Source: Pseudomonadota bacterium | GTDB taxonomy: Bacteria; Pseudomonadota; Alphaproteobacteria; Rhizobiales; Rhizobiaceae | NCBI GenBank assembly: GCA_023457435.1 | Contig: JAEWLS010000045.1 | Span: 124,001 to 188,000 of the forward strand | Reading direction: 5' to 3' | DNA: 64,000 nt | Part shown: positions 19,087 to 28,222 of the stretch, one piece after another | Layout of the letters: each line of letters opens with the position of its first letter | Position numbering within the stretch: position 1 is the first letter of the stretch | Notes under the pieces: model-generated | What the model saw: the letters and a program-made list of their open reading frames with translations, nothing else | Told to the model about the DNA's origin: nothing | Databases searched by the model: none | Position numbers and translations under genes: made by a program

Positions 19087-20841
19087 ATGAACATCTTCGC
19101 CGATTTCAACAATCGGATAAAAAAAGCTATCGAAGTGCTTGATCTCAAAGCACTCGATGGGGGTCCGCTGGACTTGATGCGGATCACGGTCGAGCCGCCG
19201 CGCGACCCGAGCCACGGCGATATGGCGACGAACGCCGCGATGGTTCTCGCCAAGCCCGTCGGCTCGAACCCGCGCAATCTTGCGGAACGTCTCGCAGAAC
19301 AGCTGCGCCTGGACGGCGATGTCGCCTCGGCGGAAGTCGCGGGCCCAGGCTTCGTCAACCTGCGCCTGGCGCCGCGTTTCTGGCATGGGGTACTAAGTTC
19401 GGTGCTCCACATGGGCGCGGACTTCGGCCGCTCGACACTCGGTGGCGGCACCAAGGTCAACGTCGAGTACGTGTCGGCAAACCCGACAGGACCGATGCAT
19501 GTCGGCCACTGCCGCGGCGCGGTCGTCGGCGACGCGCTCGCCAACCTGATGGCGTTCGCCGGGTGGGAGGTGACAAAGGAGTACTACATCAACGACGCGG
19601 GCTCGCAGATCGACGTTCTCGCACGCTCGGTTATGCTGCGCTATCGCGAGGCGCTGGGTGAAGCGATTGGCGAGATTCCCGCCGGCCTCTATCCCGGCGA
19701 CTATCTCGTGCCGGTCGGCAAAGCGCTGGCCGACGAATTCGGCATCCGGCTTCGCGACATGGCCGACGACGAGGCGATGCCGATCGTCAAGGCGCGTACC
19801 ATCGACGCCATGATGGCGATGATCCGCGACGATCTCGCGGCGCTCAACGTACGGCATGAGGTGTTCTTTTCCGAACGCGCCCTGCATGCCGAGAACGCTT
19901 CTGCGATCAGAAGTGCAATCAACGATTTGACGCTCAAGGGCTTCATCTATCACGGTAAATTGCCGCCGCCGAAAGGACAGCTGCCCGAGGACTGGGAGGA
20001 TCGCGAGCAGACACTTTTCCGCTCTACCGACGTCGGCGACGACATAGACCGGCCGCTCGTCAAGTCCGACGGCTCCTACACCTACTTCGCCGCCGACGTC
20101 GCCTACCTCAAGGACAAGTGGCGCCGCGGCTTCCGGGAGATGATCTTCATCCTCGGAGCCGACCATGGCGGCTACGTCAAGCGCATGGAAGCGCTGGCGA
20201 AGGCGATGACCGGCGGCGAGGCGAAGCTCACGGTGCTGCTGTGCCAGCTGGTCAAGCTGTTCAGAAACGGCGAGCCCGTACGCATGTCGAAGCGCTCGGG
20301 CGATTTCGTCACGCTGCGCGAAGTCGTCGACGAGGTCGGCCGAGACGCGATCCGATTCATGATGCTCTACCGCAAGAGCGATGCGCCGCTCGATTTCGAC
20401 TTCGCCAAGGTGACGGAGCAGTCGAAGGACAATCCGGTCTTCTACGTCCAGTACGCATCGGCACGCGCCCACTCCGTGTTCAGGCAGGCGCGCGAGCAGC
20501 TGGGCACAGACGGCGAGCGCGGGAGGCTCACGGAGTGGGTCCATCTTCTTCAGGATGACGGAGAGCTGGCGCTCATACGCAAGCTGGCCGAGTTTCCCCG
20601 GCTGATCGAGCAGGCGGCGGCAGCACACGAGCCGCATCGGCTGGCGTTCTACCTCTACGAGCTCGCGAGCGCCTTCCACGGGCAGTGGAACCGCGGCAAC
20701 GACGTCCCGGACTTACGCTTTGTTAAGGTTAAGGAACCAGAGTTGACCCATGCCAGACTCGGGCTGGTGCAGGCTGTTTCGGACGTGCTGACGTCCGGCC
20801 TGGCGATCGTGGGAGCGGATGCTCCCAAGGAGATGCGCTAG
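19087..20841 (+). CDS. argS: Arginyl-tRNA synthetase
   Basis: A 584-residue class Ia synthetase. The Arg-tRNA N-terminal additional domain covers residues 1-95. The HIGH motif reads HVGH in NPTGPMHVGHCRGA (about residue 139). The KMSKS-equivalent is VRMSKRSGDFVTL near 400. A DALR anticodon-binding domain ends the protein (HRLAFYLYELASAFHGQWN). The ATG at 19087 starts the recognisable MNIFADF sequence; the frame is open further upstream to the dgt stop but lacks similarity. Confidence 0.96.
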   Translation: MNIFADFNNRIKKAIEVLDLKALDGGPLDLMRITVEPPRDPSHGDMATNAAMVLAKPVGSNPRNLAERLAEQLRLDGDVASAEVAGPGFVNLRLAPRFWHGVLSSVLHMGADFGRSTLGGGTKVNVEYVSANPTGPMHVGHCRGAVVGDALANLMAFAGWEVTKEYYINDAGSQIDVLARSVMLRYREALGEAIGEIPAGLYPGDYLVPVGKALADEFGIRLRDMADDEAMPIVKARTIDAMMAMIRDDLAALNVRHEVFFSERALHAENASAIRSAINDLTLKGFIYHGKLPPPKGQLPEDWEDREQTLFRSTDVGDDIDRPLVKSDGSYTYFAADVAYLKDKWRRGFREMIFILGADHGGYVKRMEALAKAMTGGEAKLTVLLCQLVKLFRNGEPVRMSKRSGDFVTLREVVDEVGRDAIRFMMLYRKSDAPLDFDFAKVTEQSKDNPVFYVQYASARAHSVFRQAREQLGTDGERGRLTEWVHLLQDDGELALIRKLAEFPRLIEQAAAAHEPHRLAFYLYELASAFHGQWNRGNDVPDLRFVKVKEPELTHARLGLVQAVSDVLTSGLAIVGADAPKEMR

Positions 20842-20958
20842 GCCCCGTCAGACAGACTGTCACCTTTTGCCCACAATGCGCTGGTACGGGCCGGAAATTC
20901 CGACCCAGGTGCAACGCGACGTCGCCGACGTCCCTCGAGTGCGAGTGCGGGAATAGGC

Positions 20959-23388
20959 ATGGCAGAAAACCTCACGAGCCGCAGTGCTGAGCCGCGGTAT
21001 CCGAACGGCGACCCTTTCGCCGAGCTTTCACGGATCATGGGCAAGGCGCCGCAGCCGGCGGTAGACCAGGTTGAAGACGATTTCGACCTCGACCTCGAGC
21101 GCGAACTGATGGGCGAGGCGCCTGTCGAGATGCGTGACGACCAGCGCCATGAATCGTACGAGCGCCATTCCTACGCCGAGCGTCCCGTTACCGACGAGAG
21201 CTTTGCGGGTCGCGACGAGGACCTGCTCGCCGATGAGTTTGCCGACGCCATTTCGGCGGAATTCAAGGCTGGGCCTTCAGCGTGGGCCGCAGCGCCTGCC
21301 GAGCAGAGCTGGGAGCGCGAGCCGGTTTTTGCCGAAGAGCCTGCGCAGCTCGCCCCCGAGCAGGCGCTTGCCGATGTCGACATGGACTTCGGCGACCTCG
21401 ACCTCACCGACGACATGCCTGCGATCGAGGAACCCGTCGATGAGCCGCAGCCGCTCTACGCCGCCGCGCCGCGCGAGCGCAGCCTCGAGGAGGAGCTCGG
21501 AGAACTCCTGGCTTCCGACGACGAGTATACCGCGCCTGCGAACCTGCCAGTCGCCGCGGCCGCGAGCTATGCAGATCGCGAGCCTGCCTATGCACCGGTT
21601 CCGGTGGATTCCGTCGCCGCGGCCGAGGAGCCGTTCGACGAGGATGCATGGACGCGCGAGCTGAATTCCGAGCCCGAGGCGACCGAGGAGTATTTTGCGG
21701 AGCCGGCCGTCGGACAGGAACCGGAACCGGTTGCTCATGAAGCGCCGCGCGCTGCCGACCCCTTCTCGGTGCTTGCGAGCCTTGCCCCAATCGCGCCTGC
21801 GTTCGCCGCGACGAGCCGCATCCGTGCTCCGGAGCCGCAGCTGACGCAACCCTTCGACGATGCCGACGATTTCGGCACGGTCGAGGTTGCCGAAGCCGCC
21901 GTGCCGGCGCAGGACGATCTCGACATCCCGGACGTCCAGTATGCCGAGTCCGAGGAGCCGGCCGTGCCGGACTTCGATCCCGATCTCGAACTCGAGGAAG
22001 CTCTGGCTCCGGTCGCAGCGTCGGCCGTGCACCCCGCACCCGCCCAGGGCGGCTCGACCTTTGACGACGATTTTGCCTACGACCTGACTCGCGAGGCGCA
22101 CGACTATCAGTACCCGACCGACCAGGACTTCGACCAGCCGATCGCCGCTGGCGAAGTCGCGGCCGATGAATACCAGCCCCAGCCCTACGCTGATGCCGAG
22201 CCGCAAGCGCCAGCGCAGCGGCGCGGCAACGGCATGCTCATCGCCGCCCTGGTCGCCGGCGTGGCGGTAATCGGTGGCGTCGGGGCGTTCGCGCTCTCGT
22301 TTGGTAGCGGCGGCAACACCGCCGGCACTCCGACCCTCGTGCGCGCCGACAGCGAGCCGCTCAAGGTCAAGCCGGAGAATCCGGGCGGCACCGCCGTGCC
22401 GAACCAGGAGAGCCAGGCCTATCAGCGCGTGGCAGGCAACGAAGGCGCCAAGGCGCCGACGCAGGAGAAGCTCGTCACCACGACCGAGGAGCCGATCGAC
22501 CTTGTCGCCCGTGCCGAGGAAGGCAACGGCCTGCCTGGTGTAGATGAAGACCTCCCGGAACTCGACTCGGCGCCCGCACCGGCGGCGAAGTCGGAAGAGC
22601 GCGTCGAGATCGCTCCGGAAACACCGGGCGTAGGCGTCGATCAGGACCTGCTCGCCGTACAGCCGCGTCGTGTCCGCACCATGATCGTGAAGCCGGACGG
22701 CACGCTCGTCGCTCGCGAAGAGGTTCCGGTCCCTGCAGAACCTGCTCTTGGTCCTGCGCGCAATGCGGCGAGTCCGGCCATTCAGGTCGCGGCTCCGGCC
22801 GCTCAGGCGGTTCGCGAGGTCGCCACGGCTGCCGCGCAGACGGAACGCCCCGGCGGGATGCCCGCGCCGCGCGCCGTGGAGACGGTTCGCATCACTCCGC
22901 AAACGAGTGCGGCTGCCGAGCCTCAGGCCGCGCCGACCGCGAGCAGTCCCGCTGTCCCGCAAGCCGCCGCGCCACAGGCGTCTACGCCTGCTCCCAAACC
23001 AGCCGAAGCTCCGCGCGCGGCCGAGGCGCCTAAGCCGGCACCGCAGCCCGCGGCGCAGCCGCAGGCCCAGCGCGAGACGCAGGTCGCTCAGGCCGCTGCA
23101 CCTGCCCGCACACAGCCAGCCGCTCCGGCGCCGGCGGCTGCCGCCGGCGACTGGTCGATGCAGATCGCCTCGCAGCCGACCGCGGAAGGCGCGCAGTCGA
23201 CCTATCAGGATCTCGCTCGCCGTTACGGCAGCGTTCTCGGCGGCAAGGGCGTTAACATCGTCCGGGCCGACATCCCGGGGAAGGGCACTTATTATCGGGT
23301 CCGCATACCGTCGAACACGCGCAACGACGCGATCGCGTTGTGCGAGCGCTACAAGGCCGCCGGCGGCAGTTGCTTCGTGTCGAAATAG
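20959..23388 (+). CDS. Large acidic SPOR-domain membrane protein
   Basis: An 809-residue bitopic protein. Residues 1-420 are very acidic and repetitive (Glu/Asp/Pro/Ala), presumably disordered and cytoplasmic. One membrane helix follows at about 424-446 (MLIAALVAGVAVIGGVGAFA). Next comes a Pro/Ala-rich periplasmic linker (about 450-728) and a C-terminal SPOR domain of about 75 residues, starting AAGDWSMQIASQPT and ending GGSCFVSK. SPOR domains bind peptidoglycan stripped of stem peptides at division septa, so a role in division or the envelope is likely. It sits between argS and nagZ, a rhizobial gene order, and has its own terminator. Confidence 0.88.
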   Translation: MAENLTSRSAEPRYPNGDPFAELSRIMGKAPQPAVDQVEDDFDLDLERELMGEAPVEMRDDQRHESYERHSYAERPVTDESFAGRDEDLLADEFADAISAEFKAGPSAWAAAPAEQSWEREPVFAEEPAQLAPEQALADVDMDFGDLDLTDDMPAIEEPVDEPQPLYAAAPRERSLEEELGELLASDDEYTAPANLPVAAAASYADREPAYAPVPVDSVAAAEEPFDEDAWTRELNSEPEATEEYFAEPAVGQEPEPVAHEAPRAADPFSVLASLAPIAPAFAATSRIRAPEPQLTQPFDDADDFGTVEVAEAAVPAQDDLDIPDVQYAESEEPAVPDFDPDLELEEALAPVAASAVHPAPAQGGSTFDDDFAYDLTREAHDYQYPTDQDFDQPIAAGEVAADEYQPQPYADAEPQAPAQRRGNGMLIAALVAGVAVIGGVGAFALSFGSGGNTAGTPTLVRADSEPLKVKPENPGGTAVPNQESQAYQRVAGNEGAKAPTQEKLVTTTEEPIDLVARAEEGNGLPGVDEDLPELDSAPAPAAKSEERVEIAPETPGVGVDQDLLAVQPRRVRTMIVKPDGTLVAREEVPVPAEPALGPARNAASPAIQVAAPAAQAVREVATAAAQTERPGGMPAPRAVETVRITPQTSAAAEPQAAPTASSPAVPQAAAPQASTPAPKPAEAPRAAEAPKPAPQPAAQPQAQRETQVAQAAAPARTQPAAPAPAAAAGDWSMQIASQPTAEGAQSTYQDLARRYGSVLGGKGVNIVRADIPGKGTYYRVRIPSNTRNDAIALCERYKAAGGSCFVSK

Positions 23389-23408
23389 TCCCGACAGACC
23401 ATCGATAG

Positions 23409-23439
23409 AAGGCCGGCTCGCTGCCGGCCTTTTTCTTTT
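23409..23439 (+). terminator. Intrinsic terminator after the SPOR gene
   Basis: A perfect 9-bp stem (AAGGCCGGC/GCCGGCCTT) with a 5-base TCGCT loop is followed by TTTCTTTTC. It lies 20 bases after the stop codon, a strong rho-independent terminator. Confidence 0.92.
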
Positions 23440-23487
23440 CGGTGCCGGGAATTTCCACTCACCTCTGCAACGGACTAGATTCGCGGG

Positions 23488-24513
23488 ATGACCGAATCAA
23501 AAGCAATGATCCTTGGCGTGGCCGGCCAGTCTCTCAGCGAGGCGGAGCGGAGCTTCATCGCGGCAGAGCGGCCGTGGGGCTTCATCCTGTTTGCCCGCAA
23601 CATTGCGGAGGCCGAGCAGGTTCGCGACCTTATCGCGGCCCTTCGCGACGCCGTCGGGCGGCCGGACGCGCCGGCCTTCATCGACCAGGAGGGCGGAAGG
23701 GTGCAAAGGCTGCGCCCGCCACTTGCGCCGAATTATCCGCCGGCGTCGCAGCTCGGCGCACTTTACCGTTCCGACCGCGAGGCGGGCCTGCGGGCGGCAT
23801 GGCTGATGTCCCGGCTGCACGCTTTCGATCTTGCGTCGCTCGGCTTCACCGCGGACTGCCTCCCGGTTCTCGACGTGCCGATCGAGGGCGCAAACGACGT
23901 CATCGGCAACCGGGCATATGGCAAACAGCCGGCGATGGTCACCGAACTCGGGCGCGCCGCGGCTGAAGGTCTTCTCGCAGGGGGTGTGCTGCCCGTCGTG
24001 AAGCACATCCCTGGACACGGGCGCGCCTTGGCCGACAGCCATCTGGCGCTGCCGCTGGTCGACACCCCGCTCGACGAACTGCGAGAATGGGACTTCGCGC
24101 CGTTCAAAGCCCTGTCCGACATGCCGATGGCGATGACCGCCCACGTCGTCTACACAGCGCTCGATCCGCAGTATCCGGCAACGACTTCGCGCAAGGTGAT
24201 CTACGAGATCGTGCGCGGCGAGATCGGCTTCGATGGCCTTCTGATGAGCGACGACGTCTCGATGAAGGCACTTTCTGGGGATTTCCCGGATCGTACCGCA
24301 GCTATTTTCGCCGCGGGATGCGATGTCGTGCTTCATTGCAACGGCGAGATGGACGAAATGAGCGCTGTGGCCGGGCGCACGCCGGTCCTTGCCGGCGAGG
24401 CATTGCGGCGCGCCGATGCGGCACTGGCGCTTCTATCGCGCCGGCAGACCGCCGACGAAGGCGCGACGCGAGCCGAATTCGCAGCATTGATGGACCGCAC
24501 GGCGGTCGCCTGA
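23488..24513 (+). CDS. nagZ: Beta-N-acetylhexosaminidase (peptidoglycan recycling)
   Basis: A 341-residue glycoside hydrolase family 3 enzyme that removes GlcNAc from anhydro-muropeptides in the cytoplasm. Hallmarks are FIDQEGGRVQRL (about residues 63-74), the catalytic-loop motif KHIPGHGRALADSHLALP (His-Asp dyad, about 171-188) and the nucleophile region GLLMSDDVSMKAL (Asp, about 250). Length is normal. It is 11 bases upstream of scpA and is probably translated from the same mRNA. Confidence 0.95.
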   Translation: MTESKAMILGVAGQSLSEAERSFIAAERPWGFILFARNIAEAEQVRDLIAALRDAVGRPDAPAFIDQEGGRVQRLRPPLAPNYPPASQLGALYRSDREAGLRAAWLMSRLHAFDLASLGFTADCLPVLDVPIEGANDVIGNRAYGKQPAMVTELGRAAAEGLLAGGVLPVVKHIPGHGRALADSHLALPLVDTPLDELREWDFAPFKALSDMPMAMTAHVVYTALDPQYPATTSRKVIYEIVRGEIGFDGLLMSDDVSMKALSGDFPDRTAAIFAAGCDVVLHCNGEMDEMSAVAGRTPVLAGEALRRADAALALLSRRQTADEGATRAEFAALMDRTAVA

Positions 24514-24524
24514 ACGGAGCGGAG

Positions 24525-25364
24525 TTGAGCGAGACCTCGGAACAGAAGCCTGCCCGCGCGGTGCCCATGGAGGCGCTGTGGGAGGATGCTGCCGACCGTG
24601 CGACCGGCGATCCGGCGCTGGTGGTCGATGTCGCCGGCTTCGAAGGGCCGCTTGACCTGCTCTTGCACCTCGCCCGGAACCAGAAGGTCGACCTTGCGAG
24701 GATCTCGGTGCTCGCACTTGCCGAGCAGTATCTCGAATTCGTCGAGCAGGCGCGCTCGATCCGGCTCGAGCTGGCCGCCGATTATCTGGTCATGGCGGCC
24801 TGGCTGGCCTTCCTGAAATCGAAACTGCTGATTCCCAAGCAGCCCGGCGACCAGGGAGAGAGCGGCGAAGAGCTGGCCGCGGTGCTGCAGTTCAGGCTGA
24901 AGCGGCTTGAGGCCATGCGCGAAGCAGCGTCGCGTCTGGTCAACCGCAACCGGCTCGGACGCGACGTGTTCGCGCGCGGCGAGCCGGAGCTGGTGATCGT
25001 GGAGAAGCGCAACGAATACTCTGGGACGCTGTACGACCTGCTGACCGCCTATGCGTCGCTGCGCCAGCGCCAGGCAATCACCAATGTGCGCATCGCCAAA
25101 CGCGGTGTGTGGTCGCTCAAAGAGGCCCGCGACATTCTGACCCGCATGATCGGCTCGTTCAGCGACTGGACCGCGCTCGACCGCTTCCTGCTCGATTATC
25201 TCGCGCTGCCAGGCGAACGCGCTACGGCGATCGCAAGCTCGTTCGCGGCCACCCTCGAACTCGTGCGCGAAGGGTACCTCGAGGTGAAGCAGATGGAGGC
25301 TTTCGCCCCGCTCTATATGCGCAGCCGCGTCCGCCCCGAGCCGATTGCAGAGGCTGTATCATGA
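24525..25364 (+). CDS. scpA: Segregation and condensation protein A
   Basis: A 279-residue kleisin that closes the SMC ring with ScpB for chromosome condensation. The family core FEGPLDLLLHLARNQKVDLA begins near residue 40, and the C-terminal winged helix is at about 195-265. The TTG at 24525 is preferred because CGGAGCGGAG precedes it and it lies 11 bases after nagZ; an ATG at 24567 would remove 14 residues. It overlaps scpB by 4 bases (ATGA). Confidence 0.92.
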   Translation: MSETSEQKPARAVPMEALWEDAADRATGDPALVVDVAGFEGPLDLLLHLARNQKVDLARISVLALAEQYLEFVEQARSIRLELAADYLVMAAWLAFLKSKLLIPKQPGDQGESGEELAAVLQFRLKRLEAMREAASRLVNRNRLGRDVFARGEPELVIVEKRNEYSGTLYDLLTAYASLRQRQAITNVRIAKRGVWSLKEARDILTRMIGSFSDWTALDRFLLDYLALPGERATAIASSFAATLELVREGYLEVKQMEAFAPLYMRSRVRPEPIAEAVS

Positions 25365-26089
25365 CGGAGGGTGCGAACCTGGCGATCCGTCACGACGACG
25401 AGTTCGACGACTTCGACGAAAACCCCGCGGCCCGGCTGGCGTTGTCGCAAGCGGTGCGCATGGCCGAAGCGGTGGTATTCGCCTCGGCCGAGCCGGTTAC
25501 CGAAAAGCAGATCGCCGCGCGTCTGCCCGAAGGCGTAGACATCGCAACGGTGATGGGGGAACTTCGCACTGCCTACGCAAATCGCGGGGTAAACCTCGTG
25601 CGCGTCGGCGACGCCTGGGCGTTCCGGACCGCGGGCGACCTGGCATTCCTGATGAGCCGCGACGCCGTGCAGCAGAAGAAGCTGTCGCGTGCCGCGCTCG
25701 AGGTGCTGGCGATCATCGCCTACCACCAGCCGGTCACACGCGCCGAGGTCGAGGAGATCCGCGGCGTCGAAACCTCGAAGGGGACGCTCGACACGCTGCT
25801 GGAATCGGGCTGGGTGCGCATGCGTGGCCGCCGGCGTACGCCGGGCCGTCCGGTGACCTACGGAACCACGGATGGTTTCCTCGATCATTTCGGGCTGGAG
25901 GAACTCCGGGACCTGCCGGGCATGGAGGAGCTTAAGGGGGCCGGCCTGCTGTCGCCGCGCATGCCTGCGAATTTCATGGTTCCGCAGCCGCCGGTCGATG
26001 GCGACGCGTTGGCGGAGGACGAAGACGAGCTCACCGACATCGACCTCGAGGAGCTGGGCCTGTTGACACCCAGGGTCGAGGATGATTGA
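25361..26089 (+). CDS. scpB: Segregation and condensation protein B
   Basis: A 242-residue partner of ScpA. Two winged-helix modules are visible: MAEAVVFASAEPVTEKQIAA (about residues 32-51) and LSRAALEVLAIIAYHQPVTR (about 107-126), the latter followed by the conserved EEIRGVETSKGTLDTLLE and GRPVTYGTTDGFLDHFGL. The C-terminal 45 residues are acidic and probably flexible. Translational coupling to scpA by a 4-base overlap fits a stoichiometric complex. Confidence 0.95.
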   Translation: MTEGANLAIRHDDEFDDFDENPAARLALSQAVRMAEAVVFASAEPVTEKQIAARLPEGVDIATVMGELRTAYANRGVNLVRVGDAWAFRTAGDLAFLMSRDAVQQKKLSRAALEVLAIIAYHQPVTRAEVEEIRGVETSKGTLDTLLESGWVRMRGRRRTPGRPVTYGTTDGFLDHFGLEELRDLPGMEELKGAGLLSPRMPANFMVPQPPVDGDALAEDEDELTDIDLEELGLLTPRVEDD

Positions 26090-26129
26090 CCGCGACTGAG
26101 GCCGGCGGGCGGACCGCACGCGCCGCGGG

Positions 26130-27254
26130 ATGTCGCCATTGCCGCTCCGACAGGACCAGACCGGATTTGCCCCCGCGGGGACCGCAGCCGGCGTAACCTT
26201 CGCTGCGCGGCTGACCTTCGAAGATATCCATCATCGCTTCTCTGAGAACGCGGTGACGCTGCGCGGCGTCAGCCTCACGGCAGAACCCGGCGAGGTATTG
26301 TGCCTTCTCGGTCCGTCCGGCTCCGGCAAGACGACCTTGCTGCGCATAGCCGCGGGCATCGAAACGCAAACCGCGGGAAGGGTGCTGATCAACGAGCGCG
26401 AGGTGGCGGGTCCGGACGCCTTCATACCCGCGGAGCAGCGATCGGTGGGGCTGATGTTCCAGGACTTCGCGCTATTTCCGCATATGACCATTGTCGACAA
26501 CGTGCGGTTCGGCCTGACCGCCATGTCACGCGACGAGGCGAAGCGTGAAGCGATGAACGCGCTTTCCCGCGTCGGCCTCGAGCGCTACGCCGACGCCTAT
26601 CCGCACGTGCTCTCAGGCGGCGAGCAGCAGCGTGTCGCACTGGCGCGTGCCATGGCGCCGCGACCTGCCGTCATGCTCATGGACGAACCGTTCTCGGGAT
26701 TGGATTCACGACTGAAGGACAGCGTCCGCGCCGAAACGCTCAATATTCTTCGGCAGAGTCGAGCAACGGCCGTCGTCGTCACGCACGACGCCGAGGAAGC
26801 GATGCGCATGGGCGACCGCATCGCGTTGCTGAAGGACGGCAAGCTGGTGCAGGTCGGCACCGCTGAGGAGATATACAACGAGCCCAAGAGCCTGTTTTCC
26901 GCAGGGTTCTTCTCGGAACTCAACGTTTTCGAAGCACGTGCCGCCGACAGAGCGGTCGATACTCCGGTAGGTACGTTCGCTGCCCCAGATTTCCAGGATG
27001 GAACGCCGTTGTCGGTTGCCGTGCGGCTTTCCGGTTTCGACCTCGACCCCAACTCCGGCGATATGCCCGCGCGCATCCTGTCGCGGCGCTTCCTTGGTGT
27101 CGTCGAATTGATCGAGTTCGCCGTCCAGGGTCACGAAACACCCATACGCGCGCGGCTACGCTGCGGCGCTTTGCCCACCGGAACGCGCGATATTTGGCTT
27201 ACGGTGCGGCAGACCGACGTGCTTGTGTTTGAAACCGAAGACGAAACCACATAA
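26130..27254 (+). CDS. Orphan ABC transporter ATP-binding protein
   Basis: A 374-residue ATPase of the iron/thiamine/putrescine importer class. It has Walker A GPSGSGKTT (about residue 64), the Q-loop in MFQDFALFPHMT, signature LSGGEQQRVALARA, Walker B VMLMDEPFSGLD and switch His in VVVTHDAEEA. A C-terminal TOBE-like domain follows (about 280-370). No permease or binding protein is adjacent, so the substrate cannot be assigned. It lies between scpB and tatA; the first 25 residues before the ATPase domain are poorly defined and the start could be later. Confidence 0.88.
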   Translation: MSPLPLRQDQTGFAPAGTAAGVTFAARLTFEDIHHRFSENAVTLRGVSLTAEPGEVLCLLGPSGSGKTTLLRIAAGIETQTAGRVLINEREVAGPDAFIPAEQRSVGLMFQDFALFPHMTIVDNVRFGLTAMSRDEAKREAMNALSRVGLERYADAYPHVLSGGEQQRVALARAMAPRPAVMLMDEPFSGLDSRLKDSVRAETLNILRQSRATAVVVTHDAEEAMRMGDRIALLKDGKLVQVGTAEEIYNEPKSLFSAGFFSELNVFEARAADRAVDTPVGTFAAPDFQDGTPLSVAVRLSGFDLDPNSGDMPARILSRRFLGVVELIEFAVQGHETPIRARLRCGALPTGTRDIWLTVRQTDVLVFETEDETT

Positions 27255-27307
27255 ATCAGCACCCGAGGGAATGACCCGACGGGACACGAAGCGAAAGAGA
27301 ATGGACA

Positions 27308-27535
27308 ATGGGTAGCTTCTCAATCTGGCACTGGCTCATCGTGCTGGTCGTCGTGCTACTGCTTTTCGGCCGCGGCAAGATCCCCGAGCTGATGGGCGAC
27401 ATGGCCAAGGGCATCCGCAATTTCCGCAAGGGGATGGGCGAGGAAGAGGCCGAGACCGAAGCCAACCGCACCGTCGAGCACCGTGCCGACGAGCCGGTTG
27501 TGAAGGCTACGCCGAAAGCCAAGGCAAAGTCCTGA
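27308..27535 (+). CDS. tatA: Sec-independent translocase subunit TatA
   Basis: A 75-residue pore-forming subunit of the twin-arginine translocase. One N-terminal membrane helix (SIWHWLIVLVVVLLLFG) is followed by the TatA hinge FGRGKIPELMGDMAKGI, an amphipathic helix and a charged tail ending in Lys. tatB and tatC follow, giving a complete tatABC operon. One visible likely client is the CpdB-like enzyme at 0.9 kb. Confidence 0.96.
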   Translation: MGSFSIWHWLIVLVVVLLLFGRGKIPELMGDMAKGIRNFRKGMGEEEAETEANRTVEHRADEPVVKATPKAKAKS

Positions 27536-27583
27536 GTGCGGAGCGGCGGCGAAGCGCCGTCGCGGAAGTCGGAAGCCTGACAG

Positions 27584-28222
27584 ATGTTTGAGATCGGCTG
27601 GACCGAGATGCTGGTGATCGCGATCGTCATGATCGTGGTCGTCGGTCCTAAAGACCTGCCGAAGATGCTGCGCACCTTCGGGAGAACGACGCAGAAGCTG
27701 CGCTCCATGGCAGGCGACTTCCGCAAGCAGTTCGACGAAGCCTTGAAGGAAGCCGAACTCGACGACGTAAAAGGCCTCGTAGACGACGTCCGCAAGCTTA
27801 ACCCTGCGAACGAGATCCGCCAGGCGATGAGCCCGATGCAGAAGGCGGCCGCCGACGTTCGTGCCGGTCTGGATTCCGCCCTCAATCCTGCAAAGAGCGC
27901 GACTGCCGCGACGGCCGCAGCGGCGACGCCGGCTCTGACGCCGATGGCCGATCCGACACCGGCGAGGGCCGAGGACGCCGCGAAGCCGATGGACGACCCG
28001 AAGCCAGCGGCCGAGGTCGCGGTTCCGCTGGCGCAGCCGCTGCCCTCGACGCCACCGGTGTTCGAGGCGGTCGCGAAGGAGCCGCGACGCGCAGCCCCGC
28101 GCAAGGCCGCTGCGGCCAAGGCAAACGGTGCGGCCAAGCCGCCTGCGCCGAGAGCGAAGCCGTCTGCAAAGGCAGTGGCGGAGGGAACGCGTCGTCAGCC
28201 TTCGAAGGGCGCGAAGTCGTGA
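27584..28222 (+). CDS. tatB: Sec-independent translocase subunit TatB
   Basis: A 212-residue TatB. The N-terminal membrane helix MFEIGWTEMLVIAIVMIVVV leads into GPKDLPKMLRTFGRTTQKLR, the TatB-specific version of the hinge. A charged amphipathic region and an unusually long Ala/Pro/Lys-rich tail (from about residue 95) follow, typical of rhizobial TatB. TatB with TatC forms the receptor for twin-arginine signal peptides. It overlaps tatC by 4 bases. Confidence 0.95.
   Translation: MFEIGWTEMLVIAIVMIVVVGPKDLPKMLRTFGRTTQKLRSMAGDFRKQFDEALKEAELDDVKGLVDDVRKLNPANEIRQAMSPMQKAAADVRAGLDSALNPAKSATAATAAAATPALTPMADPTPARAEDAAKPMDDPKPAAEVAVPLAQPLPSTPPVFEAVAKEPRRAAPRKAAAAKANGAAKPPAPRAKPSAKAVAEGTRRQPSKGAKS

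Noticed and set aside
21277..22962. 561-codon antisense frame within the SPOR gene
   Set aside because: Arises from the repetitive GAG/GCC codons of the acidic domain; Arg/Leu-rich with no ribosome site.
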